From Parietaria judaica (taxonomy: Eukaryota > Streptophyta > Magnoliopsida > Rosales > Urticaceae): 64,000 bases of DNA. The notes beneath the pieces are model-generated. The model had not been told where the DNA came from. It saw only the letters and a list, made by a program, of their open reading frames with translations, and did not search any database. The DNA is taken from positions 26,768,420 through 26,832,419 of the forward strand of contig OX940865.1 of NCBI GenBank assembly GCA_954871525.1, in the 5' to 3' direction. The position numbers and the translations under genes are program-made. This document shows, one piece after another, positions 47,635 through 60,600 of this stretch. The stretch's first letter is position 1. The number at the start of each line of letters is the position of its first letter.

Positions 47635-48625
47635 GGGTAAACTGCGGCTAATATACTTAATGTTTGATTTTGTGCGGATTATGTACCCAATGTTTATTTT
47701 CGACGGCTAATGTACTTAATGTTTGATCCGTTAGATATTTTTAGGTTTTCCGTCAGTTGACCGTTAGAGAGTTATCCTCCTCTATATGACACTTTTCGTA
47801 TTTTTGACATAACTCACTCATATTTTATCCAAATTTTATGCACGACCTACGGATGGAAATATAAGAGATAGATCTACAACTTTGGTTATTTAAGTTTTGT
47901 AAAATAAGTTTTAAAAAAATACGAAATTTCAAGTACAACGTAAAATTGGACATTAGTTTGATGCAAAATATTTGTTTTAAGCAAATTTTAATATGCTTAA
48001 TGATTTTTTATGATGAAACGTAAAAGAAAAAAGTTGTAGATAAATATTTTATCTTTCCAACGAGTGTTTATTTATAAATTTTGGATAAAAAATGAATGAG
48101 TTATGCCAAAAATATGAAATATTATTTCACATCACATCTTTCATATTTTTGGCATAACTCACTCATTTTTTGTCAAAAATATATAAATAAACACCCGTTG
48201 GAAAGATAAAACATTTATATACAACTTTTTGCTTATAAGTTTCATCATAAAAAAGTCATTAAGTATATTAAAATTTGATCGAAACAAATATTTTGTATTA
48301 AACTAATGTCCACTTTTATGTTATATTTGAAATTTTGTATTGTTATTAAACTTATTTTACGAAACTTAAAAGACCAAAGTTGTAGATCTATCTCTTATCT
48401 TTCCAACCATAGGTAGTGCATAAAATTTGGACAAAAAATGAGTGAGTTATGTCAAAAATACGAAAAGTATACATATAGAGGAGGATAACTCTCTAACGGT
48501 CAACTGACGAAAAACCCAAAAATATCTAACGGATCAAACATTGGGTACATTAACCGCTGAAAATAAACATTGGGTACATAATCCGCACAAAATCAAATAT
48601 TGGATACATTAGTCGCAGTTTACCC
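47635..48625. mobile_element. 991-bp foldback element with 9-bp TSD (Mutator-like)
   Basis: Almost the whole element is one inverted repeat: arms of roughly 485-490 bp run from 47635 to about 48118 and from about 48133 to 48625, separated by a very short centre. The ends read inward are GGGTAAACTGCGGCTAAT and GGGTAAACTGCGACTAAT. A perfect 9-bp repeat TTATATTAA flanks it (47626-47634, 48626-48634). A 9-bp TSD and GGG-starting long TIRs fit a non-autonomous Mutator-like element. It has no ORF. A transcript across it would form a hairpin of about 0.5 kb. Confidence 0.88.
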
Positions 48626-48634
48626 TTATATTAA

Positions 48635-50912
48635 AGAAACTTCCATATCTCTTCATAATTTATGGTCCCAATATATAAAGATATTATACCATATACTGTA
48701 TTTCTCGTTTACTGTAATCGATTTTTCATCTTAAATTATAATTAATATCTAGATATTAGATTGTATTTTAATACTTATATAATAGCTTGTGCGGGTTATC
48801 GGATTATCCGTGTATCTTATAATAAAATGTAGCTATTATTATTAAAAAAAAAAACTTGTAGGCTTTTAGCTTGTCTAATTGAAGTTCATTCAATATTAGT
48901 TCAGCTAGATCTAACCGTATTCAACGGTATAATATCAATTCAATAAGTGGTTAAAACTTAAAACTAAAAGTACCCATTTTCATGATCGGATCATAAGGTG
49001 AATATTCTATAATTTAAAATTTACGTTAAGTCCAAAAAAATTCAGTTCATACTATTTTCTATTTTGATTGGATTGCAAGTTCTAACACGTCCAATTCAAC
49101 TTAATATATAATATTATTGAAGAAACAATATAAAAGGGACAAATTGAAAAGAAATATTAACGGATGATAAAAATAGTCATTTTCTGAAATAGAGAGCAAT
49201 TGTCACCATTGTCTTGTTTTGTTATATTCTCGTATCATTTCCCTATCTTTACTATTAGACAATTTAACTATAGAATAAATAAATAAAAAATCACTATTAT
49301 ATATATTTGTGTATATGTTCAAATTATCGAAAACGGTTTATAAGAATCGTGTATGTAAAAATCGATTTGTTGGGAGAAGCCCCATTGTTCTTATCCCGGA
49401 CTTTGCCCATTGCATTACCGAATGCACGTGTTTTTATTATGAGATTTCGCATTGTGGCATAAAGCTATGGTTCAAGGTCGGGCTTTTTGGGTGGGTTAGG
49501 GTTCAATCTCGGCCTTCCTTATTGTGGCAGTCGACTTTTTTTGGCCGTCTTGGTGAGCTAGCTACCTCGAGGTTCTCACTGTATACGGAAACGGCGAGGT
49601 CAAAATACGGAAATTGCTTGCGGAGCTTTATATAGTAAGCATAAAATGCTAATATAGGACCTGATAACTCACTAATTAGTAAATAGTAATAACCATCATA
49701 TGGTGTAGTTTTGCCCTTCAAATATCAGACTTATAATTTACATAATAAATCATTAAAGCTCATAATGATAATGAGGTTAAATACATATGTGCGTGTGACG
49801 AGTCTGAAATAGTATTATTTACGCAACAAATTACATATTTTTCTTCTTATTTTAGAATCCAATCTAAATTGTGAGCCGATTATATAAATTTTAAAATATC
49901 AATTAAAATAAAAATAATATCACATGGTAGCCTAATAAAATACAAAAGTAGGAAAGGAACGTGATTCGATTTCGAATTAAATAAAATATTTACAAAATCA
50001 GCATATGATTTATACACGTAACACGATTGTTCTTGTAATAGTAACGCCAAAACCATTGGCCATAACTACTATATTAAATATGGAATACAAATTAATAATT
50101 CAATAAAATACTATGCACATGCAAGAGATGATGCAACAAGAAAAATGACCTTACTTCTCTTTGACTTCTCCTTGCAAAAGTTTTTCTTCCTTTTTTTTAC
50201 GCACACAAAAGTTACAAAAACTTCACAATAGAATAGGGAAAAAAAAGGTTAATTAATCTAATATTCTAAATAAATTAGCTTACCAAATGACATCTCGGTA
50301 CGAACGAAATTGGACCTCGACATTGTTTTGTAAATTTTGAATAATGACATTGGTAAAAAATAAGAATATATACGAGCTTTGCTAAAAATAGCATATCGTG
50401 ACATGTGTTCTTATTTTTAAATTTGCATCTCTTTCTAATAAATTAATAACAACGCAACACTTAATATTTGATTTTTGGCAGTGTAAATTTATATTTTGCG
50501 ATTAAATTTTTAATATTAATTATTATACTTTTCAAGCAAATTCGTATATTTTTAAAAATTTGATTGTTTCATATTGTCATGAAATAAAATTCTCTTCTCT
50601 TTTTTTCTTTCCAAAGCAAAATGAGTCAAATACTTAATCACTAAATCTAAAAATTAATTAAATAAAAAACTAGTTGAATTTCACAAGAAATAAAATAATA
50701 AAAATTAACAATTCGAAAACTTTAACCTAACAAAATAATAAACATTAGAACTTTAACCTTAAAAAAAGTTTATGCTGTCCTAGATGAAAATATCAGATAC
50801 TTAAGCCGTTATTAACTGAATTGTATTGTTATATAATTTATATTGCGTTTAATTAAAGATTAAAATAAAATATCGATTAATATCCGTACATGATTAGTGT
50901 ATGTATGTATAG
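48635..50912. other. Intergenic DNA upstream of FAB1
   Basis: AT-rich. A GC-richer block at about 49370-49630 contains an open frame but no recognisable domain or splice context. No gene is called. Confidence 0.5.
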
Positions 50913-51193
50913 GTGTATAAGACACTCCCGAGACAGCTATCATCATTTTTACGTGTCCCAAGCTTCAGACCTCACTGCACTGTGCTCCTTCCTGCTGCTT
51001 CCTTCACTTTCCACTTTCCGTATTTGCCCCTCAACCTTCGCATAATTACACTCCTACCCCCGCTTCTTCTTCTTCTTCCTCGTCTCTGCAATTCGAGCTC
51101 CCAAATGAGCTGCTCAAATGGCGCCCACTCGCGGCAGATTCGCGCGGTGCTCGCTGCGCCTTCGCTCGCCTTTTAGGGTTCTCCTTCGCTTCG

Positions 51194-51402
51194 CGGATTC
51201 GCGTGAGTTTAGCCCTGTGGTTTTTGTGGCTCGATTTCTGGTTTTTGCTTGGATTTAGCTGCTCCGAAGCTTACTTCCTTTGTGATTTTCAGTGGATTCG
51301 CATGAGTTTGATACTGTAGTTTAGTGTTTTTTTTATTGGATTTCTAATTTTTTATTGCTTGATTTAGCTGCTTGAGAGTTCAATTTCTTTGTGATTTTCA
51401 GT
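51194..51402 (+). other. Tandemly duplicated splice region in the FAB1 5' leader
   Basis: Two similar segments of about 100 bp (51194-51293 and 51294-51402) each run from GGATTCGC(G/A)TGAGTTT to TTTGTGATTTTCAGTGGATT. Each ends with a good acceptor (AG at 51291-51292 and 51400-51401). The donor GTGAGT survives only in the first unit; the second reads ATGAGT. The FAB1 leader intron could therefore use either acceptor. Confidence 0.6.
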
Positions 51403-51630
51403 GGATTTTGGATTGAAGTCGATCTGGTACTGAATTATGCTCCAGTATCCAGATCTGCTTGAGAGTTCAATTGATAGTTCACAGCAAAGATTAATAGCGT
51501 TTGCCATACATGCACTGTTGATTCGGATACATTTTCTAGTGTGTTGACATTGTTTATTGGGTTTCATCAACTCCTAGGTCCATGATCTGGAGTGTTGTCT
51601 CTCTCTGGAATCTTCTCTGATGATTCATTC

Positions 51631-51696
51631 ATGATGAGTGATCTTCGCTTGGACCGGCTTCAATGGGCACCCCCGAAAACAAGCTGTCTGACATAG
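51631..51696 (+). promoter_or_regulatory. Upstream ORF overlapping the FAB1 start
   Basis: ATGATGAGTGATC opens a 21-codon frame that ends at a TAG at 51694-51696. It overlaps the main ATG at 51663 out of frame. Another ATG at 51620 opens a 4-codon frame. If the leader is not spliced past these ATGs, they would reduce translation from the main start. Confidence 0.5.
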
Positions 51697-54600
51697 TTGG
51701 CATCGTTCGGTCCTGGATTCCCAGGAGATCGGAGCCGGAGAATGTTTCCCGGGACTTCTGGATGCCGGATCAGAGCTGCCGGGTTTGCTACGAGTGCGAC
51801 TCCCAGTTCACCGTGTTTAACCGCCGCCACCACTGCCGGCTTTGTGGTCGGGTTTTCTGCTCCAAGTGCACGACGAACTCCATCCCAGCGCAATTGAACG
51901 AGCCGGGAAGTCCCAGGAACGGGAGAGAGGAGTGCGAAAGGGTCAGGGTTTGTAGCTACTGCTTCAGTCAATGGGATCGGGAAGTGGGGATGATTGATAA
52001 TGGTGCTGCTCCTAGCAATGCGAATGGGCTTAGCCCATCGCCGTCTGCGACAAGCCTGGTTAGCTCCAAATCGAGCTGCACTGGCCAAAGCAGTACCAGC
52101 ACAATCGGCTCTGCACATTACTCAACTAGTTCGTATCAACACGTGCCATCCACAACAAATTTTAGCCCTCGTCAATCTGCTCAAATGGATTACGTGACAG
52201 TATTAGAGGGGAGCCTCGCCTCTCAAAGGAGCTTGAATCTTAATGCAGCAGTGGGAGATCCGTCGCAGCAAGAATACAGCTTTTGTGGTGACAGGTTTGT
52301 GATTGGGTTATGTTTATTTATGCACAATTTCTTGATGTTTGCCTAGGCTCGAAGACGGGAATCACATACTAGGCGAGGGTGTGAGAACAAGTATAGATTG
52401 AGGGGCATATTTAGACTATTGGTTTCATATTGTTCGTTATTTTCATGGGCATCCAGCCATATGTGGACACTGTTCTTGTGTTCATTCAAAATTTTATGAT
52501 GTTCTTTAATATACATTGTGTTTAGAAATTCACTCTACTCATCATATTATTTCAGGAGTGATGATGAGGATGACGACGACGACGACGACGATTATCGTTC
52601 AGATTCAGAAATAAGACAATCTCCACAAGCTAATGACTATTATGGCCGGTTTGGTATAGATGAAATTGGAGAAAGCTATGGGCCTCACAATTTGTGTCCT
52701 GACAAGGATAACACGGATCTTAAAAGTTTGGGGGACTCACCCTTATCCGAAGTATGCGATGCAGAAAGTATGTCGGAAACAAACTTTCTCAAAGAAGAAG
52801 CTGCAAAAACCGACGCTTTTGACCAGCATCATATTCCACCTTATGAGGTGGACAGTAAAATTACTGAACCAGTTGATTTTGAGAACAATGGGCTTCTCTG
52901 GATTCCTCCAGAGCCAGAAGACGAAGAGGAAGAGAGAGAGGGTCATTTTTTCGAGGAGGATGAGGAGGAGGGAGAAAGTTCGACGGGAGAATGGGGATAC
53001 TTACGCTCTTCAGACAGCTTTGGAAGTGGAGAAAACCAAAGCAAAGAAAAGCCAATTGACGAACACAAAAACGCCATGAGAAACGTTGTGGATGGTCATT
53101 TCAAAGCTCTGATAGCTCAACTTTTGCACGTTGAAAATCTGCCCGTGAGTGACGATAATAATGATAAAGAGAGCTGGTTGGAGATAGTCACTTCTTTGTC
53201 ATGGGAAGCTGCAACACTTCTCAAGCCAGATATGAGCAGGGGTGGAGGAATGGATCCTGGAGGATATGTGAAGGTGAAATGCATTGCTTGTGGAAGACGC
53301 AACCAGAGGTAATTTGGCATGTTTTATGCGTTTAATTATTGAAGTTACATATCTTTAGTTAGGATTTCTCGAACAGCCCGGTTCGAAAATAGTTATGATT
53401 TCTGTTGCATATTTGCTAAAGCTTCAAACTATTTAGGATTTCTCGTTTTTTGACTAGCGAGTAAAACTATCATTGCAATGCTAATTATGGTTTTACATGT
53501 GTTTAGTTCCGTGGTCAAAGGAGTTGTGTGTAAGAAAAATGTGGCTCATCGGCGAATGGCATCAAGGAGAGATAAACCACGTTTTCTTATTCTTGGAGGA
53601 GCTTTGGAATATCAACGTGTTTCGAACCTCTTGTCCAGTTTTGATACACTGTTGCAGCAGGTTTCAGTTACTTACCTCTTTATTATATTTCTACATTTTC
53701 AGTTGTATTCTGAATTCTCTATATGTAGAGATTTTGATACAACCCGGAATCTTGATCTCGTACGGGAGCTTTGTTTCTCACTTTCGAATCTCACTCTTTC
53801 ACAAGCCAGTCTCTCGATCCGAAAGACTAACATTAAGAGAATATTTTAGATTCAAAGTTGATCTTCATCGGGCAACGTGACCCTTAAAAGTTAGGTCGAT
53901 AATGATACATCCAAGCCTACTTTAAAACTGATGAATCTAATGCACACGTAAAAACGACATAACTTGAATAAAAGACCACTTAAATGATAACTTACATGAG
54001 ACTTGCATTGCCAAAATTAAAATAGCCTAACTTGTTCATCCTAAGCTCGTCACTTACTCGGCCCTAATCCCGAGTCCATATTCGGTTTCCTTATTTGGTA
54101 AGTCTTACCAAAAGAAGGTATCCGTAACCGGCTTGTATAAAATTTGAAGTTTGTATGTTCAATTCTTCTTTATCACCTCTCATTGTCTATTGTTCAGTTT
54201 GGGTATGGGTTAAGCAATACTAGGTTTATATTAGGGATTTAGAGAGTTCCTATATGATGTATCTTCATGATTATGGATTCGTTAAGCTTGTAATAATCTT
54301 ATGATCTTAATATTTAATCAGGAAATGGACCATTTGAAGATGGCTGTTGCGAAAATTGACGCTCATCACCCTGATGTTCTTTTGGTAGAGAAGTCAGTAT
54401 CGCGTTACGCCCAAGACTACCTTCTTGCCAAAAACATATCACTTGTTTTGAATGTTAAGAGGCCACTTCTAGAGAGGATTGCTCGATGCACCGGTGCACA
54501 AATTATCTCTTCTATTGACCATCTTGTATCACCAAAATTGGGCTATTGTGACACGTTTCATGTGGAGAAATATGTTGAAGAGCATGGCAGTAAAGGGCAA

Positions 54601-57600
54601 GATGGGAAGAAGTTAACAAAGACCCTAATGTTCTTTGAGGGATGCCCCAAGCCATTGGGTTGCACGGTAAGTCTTGCATTACATTCACGTAGAGAAATAT
54701 ATTTCAAAATCTTACTTTGAGAAATCTTAAAGTCTTGTGTTTGATAATACTTAACAGGCTAATACCATTTAAGTTTTAGTTTCATTCCGGAGTTACTGAT
54801 TGTTGAAGTCACTTCTTGTATCTTTCAATTTGTATATCGTAGATAGATATGAAGTTAGGTGTAAACTAGCTAGAATAGTTTATTTCAGTTCTAATATCCA
54901 AGTAATTTCATTAGTGTAGCTACGTTATTTTCCTTATTTTCGAGGAATTAGTTTAACTTTATATCCTAAACTACTCTTGAGCTGTATGCATCTCATTTAA
55001 TGAATTTTGAATGATAAAATTATATCCAACTTCATATATTGCTACATATCTTGTTAATCATCTTCCACCGCCTCTGGCTTTCTCTTCTCTTTGAACTGGA
55101 CTGTAATGCCATTTTTTTCTTTCCATTACTGCTGTTCAGATTCTGCTTAAAGGCGCCAGTGGGGAGGAGTTAAAAAAGGTGAAACATGTTGTTCAATATG
55201 GAGTTTTTGCAGCTTATCATCTGGCTTTGGAGACATCGTTTTTGGCTGATGAAGGTGCTTCACTTCCGGAATTACCCTTAAAATCGCCTATAACCGTTGC
55301 ACTACCCGATAAGCCATCAGGGATAGACAGGTCAATTTCCACTGTACCCGGTTACAACTTCCCTCAGATTGTTGATGAAACCAAGAAATCCAGCAAAGGG
55401 AACCCTTTGGAGAAGGGATTATCAACAACTAATCCATTTTCGAAATTGGAACCGGATTATTCCTTGATTTCCTCGTCTGGTCCGGGACAGGAAAATGATA
55501 TTTCGGTTGGAGATACTGATGGTTTTGGTTCTGAAAAGCCTTTTCAGGATCAAATATCTCTCACTGGGGAACCGTTGCTGGATTCTGGTTGTTTTGGCTC
55601 ATTAAAAAGATTGGAAAAAGGTGATTCAAATGACGATTCCGAAAACAAAGTGGTTCCGAATCGGCCAGCGACCCTTGACATGGAATCCATAAAAAAAACT
55701 GCTAATGATTGCAATGTGGTAGAACCTTTGAAGGAGGAGTTTCCTCCGTCACCTTCTAATCATCAAAGCATTTTGGTGTCGTTGTCAACACGTTGCGTTT
55801 GGAAAGGAACTGTATGTGAACGATCTCATCTTTTCCGAATCAAATACTATGGGAATTTTGATAAGCCTTTGGGGCGGTTTTTACGCGATCACCTGTTTGA
55901 TCAGGTATTACATCCTCTCTTATTTGATATCTATACATTTATATGTGATTATTGACAAATCCTAGGATGAATGTATATTCTATTTAGAATTTGATAGCAT
56001 TTAATTTACAATCATTATTATTTTACTTCTGTTTAGATCTTCTAAAGTACTAGAATATTTGTATTAATTCTCTTAACCAGTTGTAATCTCTATATAGAGG
56101 CTTATGTACCGTTAAAATATATATGCATATTATTCAATTCAGTTCTACTTTACGCCTTCCTTTGAAGGAAATCAATTTTCTGATAGTAATACAATGTTAG
56201 ATTTGTAAAGACGTACAGAGAAAACCGAGAAGCATGTCTACGTGGAAATCATATTGTATAATTAAATGAATACATTGCTAACAGCATTAACCAACTATAA
56301 CAGAATCACTATTACCAATAACTGCTTGTAACGAAACTAAGACCCGTCTTTTTTTGTCCATCAGAACTATCGCTGTCCTTCATGTGGCATGCCATCGGAA
56401 GCCCATATTTATGGTTATACCCATAGGCAAGGGAGCCTCACTATATCTGTGAAGAAACTCTCCGAGTTTCTACTTTCAGGGGAGAAAGACGGGAAAATTT
56501 GGATGTGGCACAGATGCCTGAAATGCCCTCGAACCAATGGCTTCCCTCCAGCCACTCGAAGGGTAGTTATGTCCGATGCAGCTTGGGGTTTGTCGTTCGG
56601 GAAGTTTCTGGAGTTGAGCTTCTCAAATCACTTAGCAGCCAGCAGAGTTGCCAGCTGTGGCCATTCCCTTCACAGAGACTGTCTCCGGTTTTATGGGTAT
56701 GCTTTTTTGCATAAGAAAATGCAGCTTATAGGGGTGAAACAGGGAATGGGAGCCAAGATTTTTGGACAATTTTTCTTCTGATCTCGGTTTTCTGGGGACT
56801 TCAAACACTCCTCCTGGTATCGGTTTGTATAAAAGTTGTGAACTAGGGTTTTTTACCCTCTTACTTTTTTAATCGTAGGAAAGAAAGGTAATATATACCT
56901 TTTACAAGTAGTAACACATCAGCATAAATAAACTACTAATAAAATAATAATAAAAGCTAATAACTAAATATTTATATTTCCCAACACTCCCCCTCAAGCT
57001 GGTGAATAGATATTTCTCATTCCCAGCTTGGATACAATTCTCTCAAACATAGAACAATTTAACCCCTTAGTGAGAATGTCAGCGAGTTGCATGTGAGTCG
57101 GCACATATGGAGTACAAATTAACCCGTTGTCCAACTTCTCTTTGATGAAATGCCTGTCCACCTCGATATGCTTCGTTCGATCGTGTTGAACAGGATTGTG
57201 AGCTATGTTTATTGCCGACTTATTGTCACAGTATAACTTCATTGGCCCATCCCAATTGATCTTCAAATCTTCAAGGATTATCTTTAGCCATAATAACTCA
57301 CATATACCTTGTGCCATCGCACGAAATTCAGCCTCGGCACTAGAACGTGCAACTACATTTTGTTTTTTGCTTCTCCAAGTCACCAGATTTCCTCCAAGAA
57401 AAGTGCAATACCCTGTTGTAGATTTTCTATCCACAACCGAGCCAGCATAATCTGCATCGGTATAGGCCTCGAGACTCAAATTTCCATTCCTCTCAAACAA
57501 AATTCCTCTGCCTGGTGTTCCCTTCAGGTAGCGCAATATCCTTACTGCAGCTTGTAAATGAATTTCTTTCGGGTTATGCATAAACTGACTAATCAAGCTT

Positions 57601-60600
57601 ACACCATAGGCTATATCGGGTCTAGTATGAGACAAGTAGATTAGACGCCCGACAAGACGTTGATACATTTCTCTGTCCACCGTTGTATCTTGGTCAGCGT
57701 TTCCCAACTTATGATTTTGGTCTATAGGAGTACTTGCAGGTCTAGAAGCCATTTGACCTGATTCTTTAAGAAGATCAGTTACATACTTTTGTTGAGATAT
57801 GAAGATCCCCCTTTTTGAGTGAGCAACTTCAATTCCCAAGAAATACTTCAATCTGCCCAAACTTTTGATTTCAAACTCCTTTGCCAAGTATCGACTTAGA
57901 CGTTGCTGTTCATTTTCGTCATCACCGCTTAGAATTATATCATCCACATAAACCAACAAAATCGTTACTCCCCCTGAAGAAGAGTGTTTAACGAATAATG
58001 TATGATCACCTTGACTTTGCTTGTAACCCAATGCTAACATTACGTTAGCAAACCTCCCAAACCAAGCTCGAGGAGATTGCTTCAACCCGTACAAAGCCTT
58101 TTTCAACTTACAAACAATATTATTGTTTTTTCCTTTATCAAAACCCGGCGGCACATTCATATAAATCTCTTCATTGAGGTCTCCATGTAAAAAAGCATTT
58201 TTCACATCGAATTGTTGTAACTCCCAACCGAGATTAGCCGCAAGTGACAGTATGACCCGAACAGTGCTCATTTTTGCAACTGGTGCAAACGTCTCCATGT
58301 AATCTATACCATAAGTCTGCGTATACCCTTTAGCCACAAGTCTTGCCTTGTACCTTTCAATCGACCCGTCAGCTTTATATTTTATGGTATAAACCCACTT
58401 GCAACCAACGGGTTTTTTTCCTTTAGGCAACTCAACCAAATCCCAAGTTTTAGACTTCTTAAGGGCCTCCATTTCAGCATCCATGGCAAGCTTCCATTTT
58501 TCATTAGATAATGCCTCAAATATGGTAGTAGGAATGGTAGTGGAATTTAAGTTGACCAGGAAGATTTTGTGTGTGGGAGAGAAATTTTGAAAGCTCAAAA
58601 AATGTGAAAGAGGATAGATTGGAGTTTTTGTACACTCTCTTTTTCCTTTCCTAATAGCAATTGGAAGTTCGTGGTCATCTTCATGGTTATGTGGTTCAAT
58701 ATCACTTTGCATAGGTAAAGGATCAAAATCAGTAACTTCATTTGAAGAATTCGCTTCAGACTCATGAACTTGCACAAGAGTAGGATGATTCTTTTTTCGT
58801 CTAGAGTATACCAAGTGTTTTTTAAAACGCACATCGTCAAGAGCCAATGTTTCAGGACAAGTAATAGACTCAATATTAGGACTAGTGGTGGACTCTAGAG
58901 GAATAGAAGCACCAGAATTTGGCGCTGAAGCTGTTTGCGTGGGAGCAGTTTCGATTGGTGTCGAATGCGATGGAGATGGTTGTAGAGTAAGATCACTCAA
59001 CTCAAGAAGGAAACTCTCATCGGCTCCATTATCTTCTCTAAAAGTCTCCCCCTGAAGATAAGGTTTGGGAAAGTATGAATCTGATTCGCAAAACGTAACA
59101 TCCCGTGAAACATAGAATTTTTTAGAAGGCGGGTGATAGCATTTATAACCTTTTTGGGTAGATGAGTAACCGATAAAGACACATTTAATGGCTCGAGGAT
59201 CAAGTTTTCCCCTATCTTGGCTATGGATATGAACAAATGTGGCACAACCAAAAATACGGGGGGAAAGACCATTGTTGGTGGACACGTTTGGATAAAATGA
59301 TGATAGGACTTGCATAGGACTTTTAAAACCTAGAACACGCGTTGGAAGGCGATTTATTAGATATGTACTAGTGAGCACGGCTTCTCCCCAAAAGTATTTT
59401 GGAACATTTTTATGGAACAACAACGCTCGTGTTTGGTCTAAGAGATGTCCATTTTTTCTCTCCGCCACCCCATTTTGTTGCGGAGTTTTGACACATGATG
59501 ATGTATGGATGATTCCTTCTCGTTGGCAGAAAGGAGAAAGGATTTGGTTAAAATAATCTCGAGCATTATCAGATCGCAACATTTTAATACTCACTCCAAA
59601 TTGGTTCTTTATCATGGCAAAGAAGTTTTGAAAAATTAAACTAACTTCTGATTTGTGTTTAAGCAGAAAAACCCATGTTACTCGAGTACAATCATCAATA
59701 AACGTCACAAACCACCGTGTCCCTGACACATTTGGAATAGGAGAAGGACCCCACAAGTCAGTATGCAAAAGATGAAAGGGAGATGTGCTTTTTGTACTAC
59801 TAATTGGAAAAGGTACACGCTTGTGTTTCGCAAGCTCACACACTTCACAATGAAGAGTCTCGACCGCCACAGTTGTAAACAAATCAGGAAATAAAACTTT
59901 TACAACGTGAAAAGATGGATGACCCAAACGATAATGGTGCATGAAAATTTTCTCTCTCTTGGATAATACAGACTCGGACGACAATGAAAACGGTACTTGA
60001 CTCTGAGCTATGTGTGACTTGGTTGGTACTTCTAGACAATAGAGACCATCTTTCTGTTTAGCAAGTCCAATCATCCTCCCTGAATCCTTTTCTTGAAATA
60101 CACAATAGCTACTGTAAAAGATTACTTTTGAGAGCAAATCATGTGTGAGTGTTTTTATCGAAATCAAACTGGTGCATAATTTAGGGACATGGAGGACATT
60201 TTTTAAAATGAGGGACGAAGTGATGTGGACATTTCCTATTCCAGCAACTGTGAGCAAAGTTCCATCAGCAGTGGAAATCTTTTTATTGCTAGGACATGGT
60301 GAGTAAGTCAAAAAAGGAGTAGATGAATGGGTCATGTGATCGGTGGCTCCAGAGTCAATGATCCAAGAATCTTTGAATGTTTCGGCGGGTATATTTGAGA
60401 CATTAAAACCGAATGAAAAACAGAGAAGCGAGCCCGAGTATGCCAAGGAACAAGTACCTGAGGGTTTCTCCATGCTGTTGAAGAGAGCTCTGACACGTTC
60501 AACTTCTTCCTGGTTAAGACTACTTGATTCTTTTCTTTCAGCTCCATGCGAGGTCTCAACAGAAATATGAGCGACTCCTTTGTGGCGCGAGAGAGTTCCT

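Noticed and set aside
49309..49635. A 108-codon plus-strand ORF upstream of FAB1
   Set aside because: No domain, no splice context and poor coding character. It is probably decayed repeat sequence.
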